In this document: positions 55,813-64,000 of the stretch, piece after piece
Layout of the letters: every line of letters begins with the position of its first letter
Position numbering within the stretch: position 1 is the stretch's first letter
Assembly: GCF_900205755.1 (NCBI RefSeq)
Contig: NZ_OANS01000001.1
Location: 434,001 to 498,000 of the forward strand
Length of the DNA: 64,000 bases
DNA from: Polynucleobacter meluiroseus
GTDB lineage: Bacteria > Pseudomonadota > Gammaproteobacteria > Burkholderiales > Burkholderiaceae
Reading direction: 5' to 3'
Position numbers and translations under genes: made by a program
The notes under the pieces: generated by a model
Seen by the model: only the letters and a program-made list of their open reading frames with translations
What the model was told of the DNA's origin: nothing
The model's database searches: none

Positions 55813-57060
55813 GTGTCTGCGTTAAATGGCCGACGCCGGGTAGTTGTTACCGGCTTAGGTCTTATCTCACCTGTTGGCAATTCAGTTGATACTGCTTGGG
55901 CTAATTTGCTCGAGGGTAAATCTGGTATTGCTACCGTCACCAAATTCGACCACTCCGCTCTGAGCGTGCATTTTGCTGGAGAAGTGAAGGATTTCAATGT
56001 CGAAGAATATGTCTCCGCCAAAGAAGCGCGCCATATGGATACCTTTATCCACTATGGCATAGCTGCTGGTGCTCAAGCCCTGCTTGATAGTGGCTTGCAG
56101 GTTACCGAAGAGAATGCGGAGCGAGTTGGTGTCATGGTGGGTTCGGGTATTGGCGGTTTGCCAATGATCGAGGAAACCGGCGCAGAATTATTGGCGCGCG
56201 GACCTCGTCGGATTTCACCTTTCTTTGTGCCTGGCTCCATCATTAATATGATTTCTGGGCACCTCAGTATTTTGTTTGGTCTGAAAGGACCTAACGTTGC
56301 TGCAGTGACGGCTTGTACGACTGGTTTGCACAGTATTGGTTTAGCAGCGCGCTTGATTCAGTATGGCGATGCTGATGTCATGGTGGCTGGCGGCTCTGAA
56401 TCGACGATCTCCGCTCTCGGAATCGGCGGCTTTGCCTCTGCCCGTGCGCTCTCAACCCGTAATGATGATCCCGCTACCGCTTCTCGTCCTTGGGATAGAG
56501 ATCGCGATGGCTTTGTCTTGGGTGAAGGAGCTGGGGTATTGGTTATTGAAGAGTATGAACATGCCAAAGCGCGCGGCGCAAAGATCTATTGCGAATTGCT
56601 TGGCTTTGGTATGAGTGGTGATGCTTATCATATGACCGCACCAAGCATGGACGGCCCTCGCCGTTGTATGTTGAATGCGATGCGTGATGCCGGCCTCAAT
56701 GCAGATCAAATTGATTACATCAATGCCCATGGAACTTCTACGCCGTTAGGCGACAAGAACGAAACTGGCGCAATTAAAGCGGCCTTAGGGGATCACGCGA
56801 AGAAGGTTCTAGTGAATTCCACTAAGTCGATGACGGGTCATCTTCTAGGTGGCGCTGGTGGTTTGGAATCTGTCTTTACCGTCTTGGCTTTGCATCACCA
56901 AAAATCACCCCCCACGATTAACATCTTTAATCAAGATCCCGAATGTGACTTGGACTATTGCGCCAACACCGCAAGGGATGTCAAGATTGACCATGCCGTC
57001 AAAAACAATTTCGGTTTTGGGGGTACTAACGGCACCCTGATTTTTTCCCGGTTGAGCTAA
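55813..57060 (+). CDS. fabF: Beta-ketoacyl-ACP synthase II FabF
   Basis: Elongates acyl chains and, in E. coli, shapes the unsaturated/saturated balance at low temperature. Cys168 in [10 protein letters not shown] is the nucleophile; the two histidines are in [11 protein letters not shown] and [28 protein letters not shown] begins the fold after a GTG start at 55813. Length is 415 residues. Instead of the sigma-E genes often found next, a mucD-like protease gene follows. Confidence 0.96.
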   Translation: MSALNGRRRVVVTGLGLISPVGNSVDTAWANLLEGKSGIATVTKFDHSALSVHFAGEVKDFNVEEYVSAKEARHMDTFIHYGIAAGAQALLDSGLQVTEENAERVGVMVGSGIGGLPMIEETGAELLARGPRRISPFFVPGSIINMISGHLSILFGLKGPNVAAVTACTTGLHSIGLAARLIQYGDADVMVAGGSESTISALGIGGFASARALSTRNDDPATASRPWDRDRDGFVLGEGAGVLVIEEYEHAKARGAKIYCELLGFGMSGDAYHMTAPSMDGPRRCMLNAMRDAGLNADQIDYINAHGTSTPLGDKNETGAIKAALGDHAKKVLVNSTKSMTGHLLGGAGGLESVFTVLALHHQKSPPTINIFNQDPECDLDYCANTARDVKIDHAVKNNFGFGGTNGTLIFSRLS

Positions 57061-57099
57061 TATCCTCATTAAGTTACCCCTTAATTTGACGGAGTGGTT

Positions 57100-58575
57100 T
57101 TGACCAAGCAGACCAGCAGAATCATGAAAAAGCACCTTATTTCGCTTCTTACTATTGTTAGTTTGGGACAGGCTGTTTTTATTTCTTCAGCCTTAGCGCA
57201 GTCACCTAGAGTGGCTATTCCTGACTTTGCGGATTTAGTGGAGCGGGCCAGTCCAGCGGTAGTCAATATTCGAACCACTGAAAAGGTCATGGTGCAGCAA
57301 GCCCAAGGTGGTATTCCGGGCATTCCAGAAGATCAAGCTGAATTCTTTCGACGCTTCTTTGGGGTTCCTATCCCAGGCATTCCCAATGGTTCGCGCCAAA
57401 CACCGCAAAATAACGCTAAACCGCAAGAAGCCGATCGGGGTGTGGGCTCTGGCTTCATTATGGAATCGAATGGTCTGATTCTCACGAATGCCCATGTCGT
57501 TGAGGGCGCCAACACCATTTATGTCATGCTGACCGATAAGCGGGAATTCAAGGCCAAGTTACTTGGTATGGATAAGCGCACTGACGTGGCTGTCATCAAA
57601 ATTGAAGCCCGTGACTTACCTCGATTACCTTTAGGCGACTCATCTAAGCTCAGGGTAGGTGAGTGGGTGCTTGCCATTGGGTCTCCCTTTGGTCTCGATA
57701 ACACGGTGACAGCGGGTATTGTTTCGGCTAAGAGCCGGGATACTGGCGATTACTTGCCCTTTATTCAGACTGACGTGGCGGTCAATCCTGGCAACTCCGG
57801 CGGTCCCTTAGTTAATACTGCCGGACAGGTCGTCGGCATTAATTCACAAATATTCAGCCGCTCTGGTGGGTATATGGGCATCTCATTTGCAATTCCTATT
57901 GACGAGGCGATGAGGGTGGCGGATCAGCTCCGTAGCAACGGCAAAATGACGCGGGGTCGCATTGGAGTTGCTTTGGGTGACATGACTAAAGAGGTGGCTG
58001 AAAGCTTGGGATTGGGCAAACCACGTGGCGCTTATGTTCGTAATGTTGAGCCAGGTGGTCCAGCTGCTCTTGGGGGTGTTGAGTCCGGCGATGTCATTTT
58101 GAGTTTTAACGGCCGCGATATTGCCAAATCTACCGATCTGCCAAGACTGGTTGGAGAAACCAAGCCCGGATCGAGCGCCAATCTCCAGGTTTGGCGTAAA
58201 GGGGCAAGCCGTGATTTAACCGTAGTGGTAATCGACGCTGATGCCACAGCGCACGCCAGCAGCAAAAAACCAGAGCAGTTAAGCGCAAATCCTGCTTCAG
58301 GAAGCATTCTTGGGGTGACGGTGAATGAAGTTTCCGACCTTAAAAAGAGAGAGCTTAATATCCGCAATGGGGTTGAGGTAGTGAGTTTGAATGATGGCCC
58401 ATTAGAAAGGGCTGGAATTCGTCCTGGGGATGTCATTATTCGCTTAGCGGATAACGATATTACTGGGGTAAAGCAGTTTGAGGCCCTTTTGAAGGGCTTA
58501 GATGCCGGCAAGTCGGTGCCTATATTTATCCGTCGGGCTGACAGCACACTGGTTATTCCCATAAAGCTGAAATAA
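57100..58575 (+). CDS. mucD: Periplasmic Do-family serine protease MucD (DegP/HtrA)
   Basis: Envelope quality-control protease and chaperone. A signal peptide ends at SSALAQS. The trypsin-like domain holds the triad: His in NAHVV, Asp in DKRTDVAVIKI and Ser in NPGNSGGPLVN; two PDZ domains follow (RGRIGVALGDM... and GSILGVTVNEV...). Length is 491 residues from a TTG at 57100, which has a GGAG Shine-Dalgarno 5 bases ahead; the ATG at 57124 would start exactly at the signal peptide (MKKHLISLL) but has no clear ribosome-binding site. In many relatives it forms a cluster with rpoE-rseA-rseB, which is absent here. Confidence 0.93.
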   Translation: MTKQTSRIMKKHLISLLTIVSLGQAVFISSALAQSPRVAIPDFADLVERASPAVVNIRTTEKVMVQQAQGGIPGIPEDQAEFFRRFFGVPIPGIPNGSRQTPQNNAKPQEADRGVGSGFIMESNGLILTNAHVVEGANTIYVMLTDKREFKAKLLGMDKRTDVAVIKIEARDLPRLPLGDSSKLRVGEWVLAIGSPFGLDNTVTAGIVSAKSRDTGDYLPFIQTDVAVNPGNSGGPLVNTAGQVVGINSQIFSRSGGYMGISFAIPIDEAMRVADQLRSNGKMTRGRIGVALGDMTKEVAESLGLGKPRGAYVRNVEPGGPAALGGVESGDVILSFNGRDIAKSTDLPRLVGETKPGSSANLQVWRKGASRDLTVVVIDADATAHASSKKPEQLSANPASGSILGVTVNEVSDLKKRELNIRNGVEVVSLNDGPLERAGIRPGDVIIRLADNDITGVKQFEALLKGLDAGKSVPIFIRRADSTLVIPIKLK

Positions 58576-58611
58576 GTAAAAACAGCATTCTATTGGCAAA
58601 AAAGCGGGTTC

Positions 58612-58628
58612 AGCGCCAATTTGGCGCT
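58612..58628. repeat. Perfect dyad AGCGCCAA-T-TTGGCGCT between mucD and lepA
   Basis: An eight-base inverted repeat with one central base, 36 bases after the mucD stop. As RNA it can fold as AGCGCC-AATTT-GGCGCT, but without a T-run. It may be a weak terminator or a protein-binding dyad; nothing else supports either reading. Confidence 0.35.
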
Positions 58629-58719
58629 AACCATTACAATCACCATAAGACGGCTTTTTGCAGCGCATCATTGTGGTGTGTTCTGATAAGGCGTTTTTTG
58701 AGTGACCAAATAAGACGCC

Positions 58720-60525
58720 ATGGATTTAATTCGTAATTTCTCTATCATCGCCCACATCGACCACGGTAAATCGACCTTGGCCGACCGAATTATTCAACTC
58801 TGTGGCGGACTCTCAGATCGGGAGATGGAGGCTCAGGTGCTTGATTCGATGGATATCGAACGTGAGCGCGGCATTACCATCAAAGCCCAAACGGCGGCCT
58901 TAAATTACAAAGCCAAAGATGGCAAGGTCTATAACCTCAACCTCATTGATACCCCGGGGCACGTCGACTTCTCTTATGAAGTAAGTCGCTCCTTATCAGC
59001 TTGTGAGGGTGCTTTATTGGTAGTGGACGCTAGTCAAGGCGTCGAGGCACAAACCGTAGCTAACTGCTACACCGCTATCGAATTAGGCGTTGAAGTAGTG
59101 CCTATTCTCAATAAGATCGATTTACCGCAAGCTGATCCCGAGCGCGCCAAACAAGAAATTGAAGATGTGATCGGCATTGATGCCACAGACGCCATGACCT
59201 GTTCCGCTAAGACTGGGCTTGGCGTCATCGATGTCATTGAAGAAATGATCAAGCGCGTGCCCCCTCCAACGGGCAGCGCTACAGAGCCGCTGCAAGCCTT
59301 GATAGTGGATTCGTGGTTTGATAATTATGTTGGTGTGGTGATGTTGGTGCGCGTCTTCAATGGCACCTTAAAGCCTAAAGACAAAATTACTTTGATGGCA
59401 AATGGCTCAACTCACCTTGTCGAACATGTGGGTGTCTTTAGCCCTAAGTCGGTGGATAGACCCGAACTCAGCGCTGGGCAAGTGGGCTTCATCATTGCGG
59501 GCATTAAGGAATTAAAAGCAGCCAAAGTGGGCGACACAGTGACTCACGCTACAGGTCAACAGGGCCGCACTCCTGCGTCTGAGCCCTTACCCGGATTTAA
59601 GGAAGTGAAATCCCAAGTATTTGCTGGACTCTATCCGGTTGAAGCGAATGAATACGATCAATTGCGCGAATCTCTTGAGAAATTAAAACTTAACGATGCT
59701 TCCTTGCTGTATGAACCGGAAGTATCACAGGCGCTCGGGTTTGGATTTCGGTGTGGTTTCCTAGGGTTGTTGCATATGGAGATTGTGCAAGAACGTTTAG
59801 AGCGTCAATATGGCATGAATCTGATTACGACTGCTCCCACCGTGGTGTATCAAGTCGCACAATCTGACGGCACGATCTTGATGGTGGATAACCCTTCCAA
59901 GATGCCTGAAGTAAGTAAGGTTGATACGATCTTGGAGCCGATTGTGACAGTCAACCTCTACATGCCGCAAGAGTATGTGGGGTCCATCATTACCTTATGT
60001 GTAGGCAAGCGCGGTATTCAGACGGATATGAATTATCTCGGCCGTCAAGTAAAGCTCACTTATGAATTACCCATGGCTGAAATCGTGATGGATTTCTTTG
60101 ACCGCTTGAAGTCGATCTCGCGCGGTTACGCTTCGATGGATTATGAGTTTTTAGAATACCGTCCAGCTGATGTGGTGAAGGTAGATATCTTGATTAATAA
60201 CGAGCGCGTTGATGCGCTGTCCGTCATTGTGCACCGAAGCAATAGTCAGCATCGAGGACGTGAAGTCGTCGCTAAAATGCGCGGCATCATTCCCCGTCAA
60301 ATGTTTGACGTCGCCATTCAAGCTGCGATTGGTAGCAATATCGTTGCACGTGAGAATGTGAAGGCCTTACGTAAAAACGTCTTGGCTAAATGCTACGGTG
60401 GGGATATTTCTCGTAAGCGCAAGTTGCTAGAGAAGCAAAAAGAAGGCAAGAAGCGCATGAAGCAGGTAGGCAATGTGGAGATTCCACAAGAAGCGTTCTT
60501 GGCTATTTTACAGGTTGATGATTAA
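58720..60525 (+). CDS. lepA: Elongation factor 4 (LepA)
   Basis: Translational GTPase that back-translocates or remodels stalled ribosomes. The P-loop [13 protein letters not shown] is at residues 11-23; DTPGHVDF and NKIDLP are the other GTPase boxes, and the LepA-specific C-terminal domain ([26 protein letters not shown], in part: [14 protein letters not shown]) is present. Length is 601 residues (E. coli 599). It shares a base (TAATG) with lepB. Confidence 0.97.
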   Translation: MDLIRNFSIIAHIDHGKSTLADRIIQLCGGLSDREMEAQVLDSMDIERERGITIKAQTAALNYKAKDGKVYNLNLIDTPGHVDFSYEVSRSLSACEGALLVVDASQGVEAQTVANCYTAIELGVEVVPILNKIDLPQADPERAKQEIEDVIGIDATDAMTCSAKTGLGVIDVIEEMIKRVPPPTGSATEPLQALIVDSWFDNYVGVVMLVRVFNGTLKPKDKITLMANGSTHLVEHVGVFSPKSVDRPELSAGQVGFIIAGIKELKAAKVGDTVTHATGQQGRTPASEPLPGFKEVKSQVFAGLYPVEANEYDQLRESLEKLKLNDASLLYEPEVSQALGFGFRCGFLGLLHMEIVQERLERQYGMNLITTAPTVVYQVAQSDGTILMVDNPSKMPEVSKVDTILEPIVTVNLYMPQEYVGSIITLCVGKRGIQTDMNYLGRQVKLTYELPMAEIVMDFFDRLKSISRGYASMDYEFLEYRPADVVKVDILINNERVDALSVIVHRSNSQHRGREVVAKMRGIIPRQMFDVAIQAAIGSNIVARENVKALRKNVLAKCYGGDISRKRKLLEKQKEGKKRMKQVGNVEIPQEAFLAILQVDD

Positions 60526-61331
60526 TGAACTTTGCACTCATTCTTTTTATTCTAGTAATTATTTCTGGTATTGCTTGGGTTGCGGATCGCTTGTATTTTG
60601 CCCCCCAACGACGCCTCTCTGGTATCGAGCGGATGCCCTTATGGCTTGAATATACGGCTGGATTTTTCCCAGTAATTTGCGCTGTCTTTGTCTTGCGCTC
60701 TTTTATTGTTGAGCCCTTCAAAATTCCCTCCGGATCGATGATCCCCACGTTGCAGATCGGTGATTTCATTTTGGTGAATAAGTTCACTTATGGAATTCGA
60801 TTGCCGGTGATTAATCAAAAAGTAGTCGATCTTGGCTCGCCAAAAAGAGGTGACGTAGTGGTGTTTCGCTACCCGCGCGATGAGTCGGTGGATTACATCA
60901 AGCGCATAGTCGCGCTGCCAGGCGATGTGGTTCAGTATCAAGATAAACGCTTAACAATTAATGGCCAACCCCTTCAGTACAGCGGCGGACAACCCTATCT
61001 TGATCCTGAAAATATGCGCTATGCGAAACGGTTTACAGAGGCCTTCCCTGCAGACTTGGGTGGCTTACAGCATGAGATTCTGAATGATCCTGATCGCCCT
61101 GCAGGGAATTTTCCTACCGAGCGTTTTCCCGGATTTGAAAATTGCCAATATCAAAATGCGGGTTTAACTTGCAAAGTACCAGCGGGCCACTATTTTGCAA
61201 TGGGTGACAACCGCGACAATAGTGCTGACTCGCGTTACTGGGGGTTTGTGCCTGATAAAAATATCGTTGGCAGAGCATTCTTTGTGTGGCTCAATTTAGG
61301 TAATCTTGGCCGCATTGGCGGCTTCGAATAA
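60525..61331 (+). CDS. lepB: Signal peptidase I (LepB)
   Basis: Cleaves Sec and Tat signal peptides at the outer face of the inner membrane. Two N-terminal helices (about 2-20 and 43-62) are followed by the catalytic Ser71 in PSGSMIPTL and Lys126 in [32 protein letters not shown] is box E. Length is 268 residues. The lepA-lepB-rnc-era-recO-pdxJ order is standard in beta/gammaproteobacteria. Confidence 0.96.
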   Translation: MNFALILFILVIISGIAWVADRLYFAPQRRLSGIERMPLWLEYTAGFFPVICAVFVLRSFIVEPFKIPSGSMIPTLQIGDFILVNKFTYGIRLPVINQKVVDLGSPKRGDVVVFRYPRDESVDYIKRIVALPGDVVQYQDKRLTINGQPLQYSGGQPYLDPENMRYAKRFTEAFPADLGGLQHEILNDPDRPAGNFPTERFPGFENCQYQNAGLTCKVPAGHYFAMGDNRDNSADSRYWGFVPDKNIVGRAFFVWLNLGNLGRIGGFE

Positions 61332-61335
61332 GCTC

Positions 61336-62127
61336 ATGAACGCCCGCGCCGTCATCGGCACCAACCCACTCCAAGAGCGCTTGGGCTATACGTTCAAAAA
61401 AATTGAACTCTTAAATCAGGCCTTAACGCATCGCAGTCATAGTAAAAAGAATAATGAGCGCTTGGAGTTTTTAGGTGACTCTATTCTGAACTGCGTAGTG
61501 GCGGAAATGCTCTACGAGCGTTACCCTGATTTAGATGAGGGTGATCTTTCTAGGGTGCGCGCAAATTTAGTGAAGCAGCAAGCTTTATATGAAATCGCCC
61601 AAACACTCTCCCTGTCTGACTATCTGCACCTGGGTGAAGGCGAGCTCAAAAGCGGCGGCTTTCGTCGTCCTTCCATTTTGGCTGATACCTTAGAGGCAGT
61701 GACTGGCGCTATTTTTTTGGATGGTGGCTTTGATGCTGCTAAAACGTGTTTACGCAAACTCTATTCCATTATCTTGGCCCATGTCGATCCCAAGACTTTA
61801 GGTAAGGACGATAAAACGTTGCTGCAAGAGTGTTTGCAAAGTTTTCAATTACCGCTTCCTACTTACAACGTTACAGGCACGACAGGCGCTGCCCACAATC
61901 AGCAGTTTGAAGTCGAGTGCCTGATTACGAGTTTAAAAATCGAAGTAAAAGGTGGGGGTGCATCGCGTCGAGCGGCTGAACAAGCGGCCGCCAAGCTCGC
62001 CCTGACGGCGGTGCTAAAAGCTTTACCTCAGGAATCCCGTAAACCTAAGAAGACGCGCTCCGCCAAGAAGAAGGCAGCGCAAAAAGAAGTAACCGAAGAG
62101 CAGTTAAATCTTAAGCTGAAGGGCTAA
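61336..62127 (+). CDS. rnc: Ribonuclease III
   Basis: Double-strand-specific endonuclease for rRNA and mRNA processing. The signature [12 protein letters not shown] is at residues 41-52, with the second metal-site segment [15 protein letters not shown] and a dsRNA-binding domain ([11 protein letters not shown]... to [13 protein letters not shown]). The ATG at 61336 begins [19 protein letters not shown] lysine-rich tail ([15 protein letters not shown]) extends the protein to 263 residues against 226 in E. coli. lepB ends 4 bp upstream; era starts 2 bp downstream. Confidence 0.95.
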   Translation: MNARAVIGTNPLQERLGYTFKKIELLNQALTHRSHSKKNNERLEFLGDSILNCVVAEMLYERYPDLDEGDLSRVRANLVKQQALYEIAQTLSLSDYLHLGEGELKSGGFRRPSILADTLEAVTGAIFLDGGFDAAKTCLRKLYSIILAHVDPKTLGKDDKTLLQECLQSFQLPLPTYNVTGTTGAAHNQQFEVECLITSLKIEVKGGGASRRAAEQAAAKLALTAVLKALPQESRKPKKTRSAKKKAAQKEVTEEQLNLKLKG

Positions 62128-62129
62128 TC

Positions 62130-63068
62130 ATGTTTAGATGCGGCACAATTGCGATCGTTGGGCGCCCTAATATGGGCAAGTCGACTTTGCTGAACGCGCT
62201 GGTTGGTCAAAAAATTAGTATTACGTCACGCAAGGCGCAAACCACACGTCATCGTATTTTGGGTATTCAGAATCGCGAGGAGGCCCAATTTATTTTTATT
62301 GATACACCAGGCTTTCAAACGCGTTTACTCAACACCCTCAATAAGGCCTTGAACCGTACGGTGACAACAGCCTTGCAGGATGTCAATGTGGCCTGCTTTG
62401 TGGTTGAGGCGGGCTATTTTGGTGATGATGACGTAAAGGTACTGCGTTTATTGCCTGATGATCTGCCCATCGTTTTGGTGCTAAATAAACTAGATTTGTT
62501 TAATAGTCGCTTTCAGACTCCTGGCGAGCGTGATCAGGCCTTATTGGATTTCATGAAAAAAATGAGTCAGCCTTGGAATGAATTAGGCGGACGTGAAGAT
62601 CAAAACAAGTGCGAGTTCAAAGAAATCGTGCCCATGAGCGCAAAGAGTCCTGGAGATATTGAGCGACTTTTGGATGTTTTAGAAGGGTACTTACCTGAGG
62701 CTGAAGCAGTCTACGATGGCGATACCCTGACTGACCGCAGTGAGCGCTTTATGGCCGCAGAGATATTGCGTGAGAAAGTCTTCCGCTTCACCGGTGAAGA
62801 GTTGCCTTACACCAGCACAGTTGTGATCGACCAATTTAAGATGGATGGCAAGATGCGCCGCATTGCTGCAACCATCTTGGTAGATCGCGATAGCCACAAG
62901 GCGATGATCATCGGTCAAAAGGGTGAACGCCTCAAGAAAATATCCACTGATGCACGAATTGATATGGAAAAATTATTTGATGGCAAAGTCTTTTTGGAGA
63001 CTTGGATTAAGGTCAAGCGCGGTTGGGCTGACGACCGAGCCGAACTTCGGGCGCAGGGTTTGGAATAA
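62130..63068 (+). CDS. era: GTPase Era
   Basis: Binds 16S rRNA 3' end during 30S assembly. P-loop [12 protein letters not shown] (11-22), DTPGF, NKLD and the C-terminal KH domain ([23 protein letters not shown], in part: [12 protein letters not shown]). Length is 312 residues; a few acidic residues are inserted between G4 and G5 ([18 protein letters not shown]). It follows rnc by 2 bp and precedes recO by 6 bp. Confidence 0.96.
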   Translation: MFRCGTIAIVGRPNMGKSTLLNALVGQKISITSRKAQTTRHRILGIQNREEAQFIFIDTPGFQTRLLNTLNKALNRTVTTALQDVNVACFVVEAGYFGDDDVKVLRLLPDDLPIVLVLNKLDLFNSRFQTPGERDQALLDFMKKMSQPWNELGGREDQNKCEFKEIVPMSAKSPGDIERLLDVLEGYLPEAEAVYDGDTLTDRSERFMAAEILREKVFRFTGEELPYTSTVVIDQFKMDGKMRRIAATILVDRDSHKAMIIGQKGERLKKISTDARIDMEKLFDGKVFLETWIKVKRGWADDRAELRAQGLE

Positions 63069-63074
63069 ATAGCT

Positions 63075-63809
63075 ATGGCGTATCTTCGTGTCGCTGACGA
63101 ACCCGCTTTTGTATTGCATAGCATTCCCTATAAAGAAACCAGCCTGATTCTGGATGTGTTTACGCGCCAGCATGGCCGCATGGCTTTAATTGCTAAAGGC
63201 GCTAAACGACCCCACTCTACTCTCCGGCCAGTACTTCAACGATTTCAGCCTTTGCTAGTCTCTTGGAGTGGCAAATCCGAGTTACGTACGCTGACTAAAT
63301 CCGAATGGGTTGGGGGAGTGCCTTCCTTAGTTGGCGATGCTCTGCTGTGCGGCTTTTATTTAAATGAATTGCTTGTCAAGTTCTTGGCGCGCGAAGATCA
63401 ATATGAAACGCTCTACGATCATTACCTAGATACCATCACTGCGCTCTCTAACTTAGAGTTTGAATCCAAGGGTCTAGAAGAAATCTTACGCCCCTTTGAA
63501 TTAACCCTCTTACAAGAAACAGGTTATGCCGCCGCTTTAGATTACTGTGTTGAAACCAATGAAGCCCCGATTGCCAAGGAGCGCTATGTTTATCAACCTG
63601 AGCGAGGCGTGCGCCCTATCCAAGCGGATGATCCAGGCCATTGGCCCGTTTTGATGGGCCGCTCCTTATTAGCAATTGCGCTGGGAGATTTTTCTGATCC
63701 GGAAACGCTTTCAGAGAGCAAGCAGTTAATGCGCTTCTTGCTTGGACTCCATTTGCAAGATCAAGTCCTTACCACCCGACAAATCCTGATTGATTTGAAG
63801 AAAATCTAG
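63075..63809 (+). CDS. recO: DNA repair protein RecO
   Basis: Loads RecA onto SSB-coated DNA with RecR. The N-terminal OB-fold contains FVLHSIPYKETSLILDVFTRQHGRM (in part: LHSIPYKETSLILDVF) and GRMALIAKGAKRPHS; the helical C-terminal part has LLQETGYAAALDYC. The zinc-finger cysteines of other RecO proteins are only partly retained. Length is 244 residues. pdxJ starts 12 bp after the stop. Confidence 0.93.
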   Translation: MAYLRVADEPAFVLHSIPYKETSLILDVFTRQHGRMALIAKGAKRPHSTLRPVLQRFQPLLVSWSGKSELRTLTKSEWVGGVPSLVGDALLCGFYLNELLVKFLAREDQYETLYDHYLDTITALSNLEFESKGLEEILRPFELTLLQETGYAAALDYCVETNEAPIAKERYVYQPERGVRPIQADDPGHWPVLMGRSLLAIALGDFSDPETLSESKQLMRFLLGLHLQDQVLTTRQILIDLKKI

Positions 63810-63821
63810 TAATCTAGCAAG

Positions 63822-64000
63822 ATGAATACTCCATCAGTAATTGAGCTTGGTATCAATATAGATCACGTAGCGACCCTTAGAAATGCGCGGGGCACTGTTT
63901 ATCCCAGCCCTCTCAAGGCGGCGATGCTGGCGGAGGAGTATGGGGCAGATGTGATTACTTTACATTTACGTGAAGATCGCCGTCATATTAAAGATGCGGA
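63822..64000 (+). CDS. pdxJ: Pyridoxine 5'-phosphate synthase PdxJ (partial, runs off the window)
   Basis: Forms pyridoxine 5'-phosphate from aminoacetone phosphate and deoxyxylulose phosphate. The first 59 residues are visible: [35 protein letters not shown] and [14 protein letters not shown], all PdxJ landmarks. Starts with an ATG at 63822 after recO, in the usual recO-pdxJ order; the remainder, and probably acpS, lies beyond the edge. Confidence 0.95.
   Translation, partial: MNTPSVIELGINIDHVATLRNARGTVYPSPLKAAMLAEEYGADVITLHLREDRRHIKDA

Noticed and set aside
58032..58562. 176-codon open frame antisense to mucD
   Set aside because: Composition (Ser/Thr/Leu/Pro rich) is that of a shadow frame and mucD is clearly real; no independent start signal.
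1..64000. CRISPR arrays, insertion sequences, integrases, prophage genes, toxin-antitoxin pairs, tRNA or rRNA genes
   Set aside because: None seen: no regularly spaced repeats, transposase motifs or tRNA T-arm patterns other than the tmRNA end. The gene order is that of a stable core region.

Overview
The window reads as a chromosomal core-genome segment of a betaproteobacterium of the family Burkholderiaceae, most likely a Polynucleobacter or close relative. This rests on gene order (gyrA-serC-pheA-hisC-tyrA-aroA-cmk-rpsA-ihfB-lapB-ugd-hldA-hldD-comEA-cysM, and yceD-rpmF-plsX-fabHDG-acpP-fabF-mucD-lepA-lepB-rnc-era-recO-pdxJ), on a one-piece tmRNA with tag ANDERFALAA, on the moderate G+C (judged by eye, not computed) and on the compact layout. 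Genus assignment is inference; no database was searched.

Region by region. (1) 1-3.9 kb: a heme-uptake cassette hmuSTUV, preceded by the last codons of what looks like a TonB-dependent receptor. (2) 3.9-6.4 kb, minus strand: ssrA (tmRNA), gph, ubiG and an OmpA-family protein. (3) 6.5-17.7 kb, plus: gyrA and the aromatic/serine/histidine amino-acid genes, running into cmk, rpsA and ihfB. (4) 17.7-23.9 kb, plus: lapB, ugd, hldA, hldD (LPS assembly and precursor synthesis), a secreted ComEA-like protein and cysM. (5) 23.9-27.1 kb: mltB, a histone-deacetylase-like hydrolase, an unknown membrane protein and a META-domain lipoprotein. (6) 27.3-29.6 kb: the ribosomal operon rpsP-rimM-trmD-rplS. (7) 29.6-39 kb: CoA pyrophosphatase, CobD/CbiB-like protein, rsgA, M48 protease, orn, mogA, pmbA, thyA-folA, a ferredoxin-NADP reductase and fdxA. 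(8) 39-46.6 kb: a 2-hydroxyacid dehydrogenase facing a minus-strand run rne-moaA-mobA-moeA-small membrane protein. (9) 46.6-50.8 kb: rluC, a HAD phosphatase, an S49 peptidase, a tetrapyrrole-methylase-family methyltransferase and maf. (10) 50.8-64 kb, plus: yceD-rpmF-plsX-fab genes, mucD, lepA-lepB, rnc-era-recO and the start of pdxJ.

Functionally these are housekeeping modules: heme iron acquisition, ribosome rescue, ubiquinone synthesis, DNA supercoiling, aromatic amino acids, LPS, translation and ribosome maturation, folate/dTMP, molybdenum cofactor, RNA decay and type II fatty-acid synthesis. I found no insertion sequence, prophage, CRISPR array, tRNA gene or convincing undescribed multi-gene system. 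The points most worth a second look are non-coding or about absent genes: the long structured leader of rne, a strong hairpin inside rpsP-rimM, the lack of rpoE-rseA-rseB between fabF and mucD, the lack of lapA beside lapB, and repeat or low-complexity segments in secreted and RNA-binding proteins. The only stretch over 300 bases without a gene, other than the tmRNA locus, is 46134-46586, the divergent rne/rluC control region.
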